Below, one piece after another: positions 21,513 to 25,116 of a stretch of DNA of 25,116 nt; positions within the stretch are counted from its first letter, which is position 1; every line of letters begins with the position of its first letter. Both the position numbers and the translations under genes were made by a program. The notes under the pieces were generated by a model, which saw nothing but the letters and a program-made list of their open reading frames with translations, was not told the origin of the DNA and searched no databases. The stretch comes from Clostridia bacterium (GTDB lineage: Bacteria > Bacillota > Clostridia > Christensenellales > Aristaeellaceae): the NCBI GenBank assembly GCA_016295665.1, contig JAEDKS010000014.1:1-25116 (forward strand), in the 5' to 3' direction.

Positions 21513-23936
21513 TCAGAAAAAAGTCATCTCCAGCAGATTATTTTCCGTGACCTTCTTCTCCTGCGGCGCAATGCGAAGCACCCGGAGCTGGCCCGGCGCA
21601 AAGTGCCATTCGGTCTCCATGCCAAACAGGGGCATGGACAGCTTCGCCTCCGTCTCGTGACGGGCGGTTTCATGGAGATGAAGAATCACGTCACCGGAGC
21701 CGTCCTCCGCCTCCTTCATCGCGTCCAGCATCACCGAGCCGGACACATGGAGCAGGGAGTGCTTCGGGGGCAGCGTGCCCGCATGCGCATACTCGGGCAG
21801 AATCGTCATGGGCGCGTTGAGCAGGGCCGCCTCCTCGTCCAGACGGGCCATCACCTGTCCATCCGTGTGCGGCAGAAGCACCATGCCAAACTCCTGCCTT
21901 TCCTGATCCACCACCGGATACTCCTCGCTGCCGGGCTCCACCACCTTCGGGTCATGGTTGGCGTAATAGGGGCTGCGCAGCACCGTGAAAAACAGCGTGC
22001 GGTCATGGGCATCGTAGGCGTACTTGCCGTCGTTGAGAATGGCAAGACCCGAGGGACGCGTCTCCATGCCGGAGGTGCAGCCGCTGGCATCCACCCATTC
22101 CTGCATCGGGTATTCCTCGCCGTCCAGCTCGCGGTCGGCATAGCCGAAGGGCGCCTGGGCGCGGACATGCAGGTAGTTCATCCGCAGCGGATAGGCGAAC
22201 TTCAGGCACTTCTGCGTCTCCCGCCAGTCCACGCGCACCCGGATGTACACCTGCGGCAGCTCACGGTAGAGGGTGTAGTCCCGGATGATGCGGCTCATGC
22301 CCCGGGTCTGGGTCACACGGATGGTGCGCTGCACGGGGCCATCCGCCACCACGCGCACCCGCACGCTGTCGATGGGCTCCGCGCTGCCCGTGAAGTGGAA
22401 CTTGCCATGGGACCAGGTGTCGCTGGTATCCTCGAAGATCAGCGTGCCGGACGGTGCCCGGAGCAGCTCCTCGCCGGTGGCCTTCAGCACCAGGGAGATG
22501 ATCTCGCCGGTGGTGCCGTCCAGCTCCATGCGCACCTGATCGTTCTCCAGCACCGGGGTCTGATCCTCAACTTCCGGGATGGGCACCGCCACCGGCTCCT
22601 CGCAGGGAACGGGCACCAGCAGGTAACGCGCCCAGCCCATCGCCGGCACCTCCGCCACGAAGCACAGCCGGGCACGCCCGTTGGCGGCAGCAGAGGCCGT
22701 CAGCTTCTGCCAGGGCACCTGATTGCCCTCGCTGTCCAGCAGCAGGAACTCGCCCTTCCGGTCCGCCATCTCAATCTGCACGGGCATCCGGGCATCAAAG
22801 GCGTGGGGGTTGAACACCACGTACGGCTGCGCCCCCTCCACGAAGGGCACCTCGATCTGTCCCGCCAGCACCTGCAGCGCCTCGTTGGTCACATCGTCCG
22901 CCACGGACAGGGCATAGCCGAAGTCCTGCCGGGCATCGTCATAGGCCTCGCAGATGGACGTGCCTGCCAGGATGTCATGGAACTGATTGAAAAGCACCTT
23001 CTTCCATGCCGCGGTCAGCTCCTCGTGGCGATTGCGCCCGCCGCAGAGCTTCCCGGCGGCGGTGGCCCACTTCTCCGCAGTCACCAGCCGGTTCTCCGCC
23101 TGTCGGTTCCAGCGCTTCACGCCCGAGTGGGCGGCATAGCAGCCGCTGGCATGATGGAGCAGATCGCCGCCCACCACGGGAAGCTCGCCCTTCACCTGAT
23201 CGAAGAACGCGTCCGGGTCGGACAGGCGCAGGCTGACGCCATTCGTCCCATCCAGCGCGTGAATGCTTTCAATGTTCTTCTTCGTGGGCCCGCCGCCATG
23301 GTTGCCCACGCCATAGAAGCACATCATGCCGTTGTCATCGCTGATTTCGTTGGCACAGCGATCCACATGGGCCGCAATCGCGTCGGGCCAGGTGCAGTAC
23401 TCATAGGGGATGCGGAAGGCCGTGACCGCCTCCCCCTCCGGGCTCTGCCAGCGGAACGTCCACGCGGGATAGGCCCGCTCATGGATGCCCGGGCGCATGT
23501 ACACATACCGGTCCATGCCGCTCATCCGCAGGATCTTCGGCAGCGCGCCGGAATGACCGAAGGAATCCACGTTATAGCCCGTCCGGGCCATGACGCCGAA
23601 CTTCTCCTTCAGATAGCGCTGCGCCACCAGCGCCTGCCGTGCGAAGCTCTCGCCGGAGGGGATGTTGCAGTCCGGCTGAATCCACCAGCCGCCCACCATT
23701 TTCCAGCGCCCCTCCTGCACGCGCTGCCGGATTTCCTCGAACATCGCGGGATCGCTGTGCTCAATCCACTCGTAGTAGCACACCGCCGCCGAGGTAAAGA
23801 TGAAATCCGGATATTCCTTCATCCGCTCCAGCACCGAGCGGAAGGTAGCCCGGGCCGCCTCATAGCCGTCCTGCCAGCGCCACAGCCACACGGGGTCAAG
23901 ATGGGCGTTTCCAATCATATACAGCTTCCTGTCCAT
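21513..23936 (-). CDS. Glycoside hydrolase family 38 alpha-mannosidase
   Basis: This is an 807-residue retaining alpha-mannosidase, without a signal peptide, so it is cytoplasmic. The start at 23936 follows GGGAGGAG at 7 nt; the frame is open upstream but lacks a site. GNAHLDPVWLW (His12, Asp14) begins the zinc site, GYNVDSFGHSGALPK (Asp124 as nucleophile, His128) is the catalytic segment, and FHDILAGTSI closes the zinc site. The middle helical domain and C-terminal beta-sandwich domains are present, so it looks complete. It would trim imported mannosides, or mannosyl-glycerate-like compounds, to feed the kinase encoded divergently. Whether it prefers mannosides or phosphorylated forms cannot be told. 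Confidence 0.94.
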   Translation of the reverse strand: MDRKLYMIGNAHLDPVWLWRWQDGYEAARATFRSVLERMKEYPDFIFTSAAVCYYEWIEHSDPAMFEEIRQRVQEGRWKMVGGWWIQPDCNIPSGESFARQALVAQRYLKEKFGVMARTGYNVDSFGHSGALPKILRMSGMDRYVYMRPGIHERAYPAWTFRWQSPEGEAVTAFRIPYEYCTWPDAIAAHVDRCANEISDDNGMMCFYGVGNHGGGPTKKNIESIHALDGTNGVSLRLSDPDAFFDQVKGELPVVGGDLLHHASGCYAAHSGVKRWNRQAENRLVTAEKWATAAGKLCGGRNRHEELTAAWKKVLFNQFHDILAGTSICEAYDDARQDFGYALSVADDVTNEALQVLAGQIEVPFVEGAQPYVVFNPHAFDARMPVQIEMADRKGEFLLLDSEGNQVPWQKLTASAAANGRARLCFVAEVPAMGWARYLLVPVPCEEPVAVPIPEVEDQTPVLENDQVRMELDGTTGEIISLVLKATGEELLRAPSGTLIFEDTSDTWSHGKFHFTGSAEPIDSVRVRVVADGPVQRTIRVTQTRGMSRIIRDYTLYRELPQVYIRVRVDWRETQKCLKFAYPLRMNYLHVRAQAPFGYADRELDGEEYPMQEWVDASGCTSGMETRPSGLAILNDGKYAYDAHDRTLFFTVLRSPYYANHDPKVVEPGSEEYPVVDQERQEFGMVLLPHTDGQVMARLDEEAALLNAPMTILPEYAHAGTLPPKHSLLHVSGSVMLDAMKEAEDGSGDVILHLHETARHETEAKLSMPLFGMETEWHFAPGQLRVLRIAPQEKKVTENNLLEMTFF

Positions 23937-24009
23937 TTGTTTTCTCCTCCCTGACGGACTGACCCCTCCCGACCTGCGGGATGCGTTCATGGGCAGCCGT
24001 GATATACCA

Positions 24010-24040
24010 ATAATATGCACCATTCCGCTCGTTTTGTCAA
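24010..24040 (-). promoter_or_regulatory. Promoter of the mannosidase gene
   Basis: On the minus strand, TTGACA (24035-24040) is followed by TATTAT (24010-24015, 19-nt spacer) or CATATT (24012-24017, 17-nt spacer). The 8-mer GACAAAAC overlaps the -35 in the same phase as in the deoR and dehydrogenase promoters, but the second arm is not conserved. Confidence 0.6.
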
Positions 24041-24055
24041 GAGCAGTGGCAGAAA

Positions 24056-24089
24056 TTTTGACACATTTTGAAAATTTTTGATTTTTTGA
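24056..24089 (+). repeat. Phased TTTTGA direct repeats in the mannosidase-kinase intergenic region
   Basis: TTTTGA occurs at 24056, 24066, 24076 and 24084, that is at 10, 10 and 8 bp spacing, on one face of the helix. It sits 23 nt upstream of the kinase -35 box. It may be an activator site, bent DNA or an UP-like element. Confidence 0.5.
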
Positions 24090-24111
24090 CCCGATTTGGG
24101 GCAAGTTGCGA

Positions 24112-24140
24112 TTGACGAAAGGGAAAGCAGAGGGTATAAT
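24112..24140 (+). promoter_or_regulatory. Promoter of the FGGY kinase gene
   Basis: TTGACG (24112-24117), a 17-nt spacer and TATAAT (24135-24140) are found. The GACAAAAC motif of the divergent promoter is absent. Confidence 0.75.
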
Positions 24141-24194
24141 GACCATAGCAACAGCTGCCGCGCCGGGCGCGGGCACACACAGGAGGCCTGCTTC

Positions 24195-25116
24195 ATGATC
24201 CTTGCCATCGACCTGGGGACGACGAGCTGGAAGGCCGCGCTCTTTCACAGGGACGGTCAGCTCTGTCATCTCTCACGCATTCCCACGCCGGTCATTCAGG
24301 AGGAGGGCGAGCCCTGCTATGACAGCGGCGCCGTTCTGGCACACCTGACCTCGCTGCTTGAGCAGCTGCCGGAGGACGGCAGGGCGCACGTTTCCCTGGT
24401 GGCCCTCACCGGCATGGCGGAGGCCGGGCTGCTGGTGGACAGGGACTCCCTGCGCCCCTTGAGCAACATCTGGCCCTGGTTCGACCGCCGGGCCGTGCCC
24501 ACCTTCCGGCGTCTCCGGGAGGACGTGCGCTTCCGGGCACGTCATAACGTGACGGGCCTGCCGGACAGCTACAAGTACGGTATCTACAAGCTGCTCACGC
24601 TGCTGGAGCGGGGGACGTACGACCGGGATCGCATCCTGTGGATGGGGCTGTGCGCCTACGCGTGCAGCCTGCTGTGCCAAAGCCGCACGGAGGACGTGAG
24701 CATGGCGGCGCGCACCGCCTGCGTGGACATCCGCTCCGGTCGCTGGGACAGCGGGTTTCTGGCCTCGCTGGGCCTCTCGGAGGCATGCTTCCCCGAGCTG
24801 ATTGCGCAGGGCGCGATCGCCGGGTATCTGGCGCGGCCCATCTGCGGGCTGAGGGCGGGCACCCCCGTCTGCCTGAGCGGACACGACCACGTCTGCGCGG
24901 CCTATGCCGCCGGCGCCCTGCAGGCGCATGGGATATTCCTCTCCACGGGCACCGCGCAGGTGGTGCTGACCACCTCCCGGGACATCCGGCCCGGCACGGG
25001 GCTCAGCTTCGGCCCCTGCCCCACCGAAGCGCCCTACACCTGCCTGGGCTCCATCCAGTCCGCCGGCGGCTCCATCAACTACGGCAAGCGACTGCTGTTC
25101 CCCGGCGAGGACTTCG
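24195..25116 (+). CDS. FGGY-family carbohydrate kinase, partial
   Basis: This is a sugar kinase of the hexokinase/actin fold, open to the right edge; 307 residues are visible of an expected 480-520. The start follows AGGAGG (24181-24186) at 8 nt. AIDLGTTSWKAALF at the N-terminus is the phosphate-1 motif. LTGMAEAGLLVD, then SGHDHVCAAYAAGAL (with the likely catalytic Asp) and STGTAQVV belong to the FGGY core. The sugar is unknown; xylulose, gluconate, glycerol and fuculose kinases all share these parts. It is divergent from the mannosidase gene and probably phosphorylates the released sugar or a derivative of it. Confidence 0.92.
   Translation, partial: MILAIDLGTTSWKAALFHRDGQLCHLSRIPTPVIQEEGEPCYDSGAVLAHLTSLLEQLPEDGRAHVSLVALTGMAEAGLLVDRDSLRPLSNIWPWFDRRAVPTFRRLREDVRFRARHNVTGLPDSYKYGIYKLLTLLERGTYDRDRILWMGLCAYACSLLCQSRTEDVSMAARTACVDIRSGRWDSGFLASLGLSEACFPELIAQGAIAGYLARPICGLRAGTPVCLSGHDHVCAAYAAGALQAHGIFLSTGTAQVVLTTSRDIRPGTGLSFGPCPTEAPYTCLGSIQSAGGSINYGKRLLFPGEDF

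Noticed and set aside
21603..23954. Plus-strand open frame of 783 residues opposite the mannosidase
   Set aside because: It is an antisense shadow: no ribosome binding site, His- and Gly-rich biased composition, and GH38 motifs are on the minus strand.

Overview
This GC-rich window comes from an endospore-forming member of the Firmicutes, probably a gut-type Clostridia. It holds three sporulation genes (spoIIP, gpr, spoIVA), Firmicutes-style AAGGAGG ribosome binding sites, sigma-A-like promoters with 17-nt spacers, and many hairpin plus T-run terminators. I cannot name the genus. No rRNA, tRNA, CRISPR array or complete insertion sequence is visible.

Left part (1-4965). A secreted cell-wall-type protein (SH3, peptidoglycan-binding repeat, uncharacterised C-terminal domain) stands alone. 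It is followed by a four-gene polar amino-acid ABC importer: ATPase, binding protein and two permeases. The importer has its own promoter, a leader hairpin and an intercistronic hairpin after the binding-protein gene. A shared hairpin ends it against the convergent aldo-keto reductase.

Middle part (4963-14800). An aldo-keto reductase and an RlmL-like rRNA methyltransferase form a minus-strand pair. They diverge, across a long DNA dyad, from a 783-residue protein of unknown function whose C-terminal part looks like an AAA+ ATPase with its nucleotide-binding motifs erased. Next come minus-strand spoIIP and gpr, an Apt-like phosphoribosyltransferase, spoIVA with a sigma-E-like promoter, and rplS. 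A roughly 190-bp element with 31-nt inverted ends, plus a third copy of one end, lies between spoIVA and rplS and looks like a MITE.

Right part (14800-19585). ychF leads a probable five-gene run: ATP-grasp enzyme, secreted papain-like protein, sugar-isomerase-like TIM barrel, and undecaprenyl-diphosphatase UppP. At least part of this run points to the cell envelope.

Far right (19600-25116). This is a sugar locus: a short-chain dehydrogenase, a DeoR-family repressor, a GH38 alpha-mannosidase, and a divergent FGGY carbohydrate kinase cut by the window edge. The promoters of the dehydrogenase, deoR and mannosidase genes carry the same 8-mer, GACAAAAC, in the same phase over the -35 box. In two of them it forms an inverted repeat with a downstream TTTT. 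No other promoter I found in the window has it. This suggests one small DeoR regulon, and it is the most testable new proposal here. The most novel protein is the pseudo-AAA+ candidate at 7310-9661.
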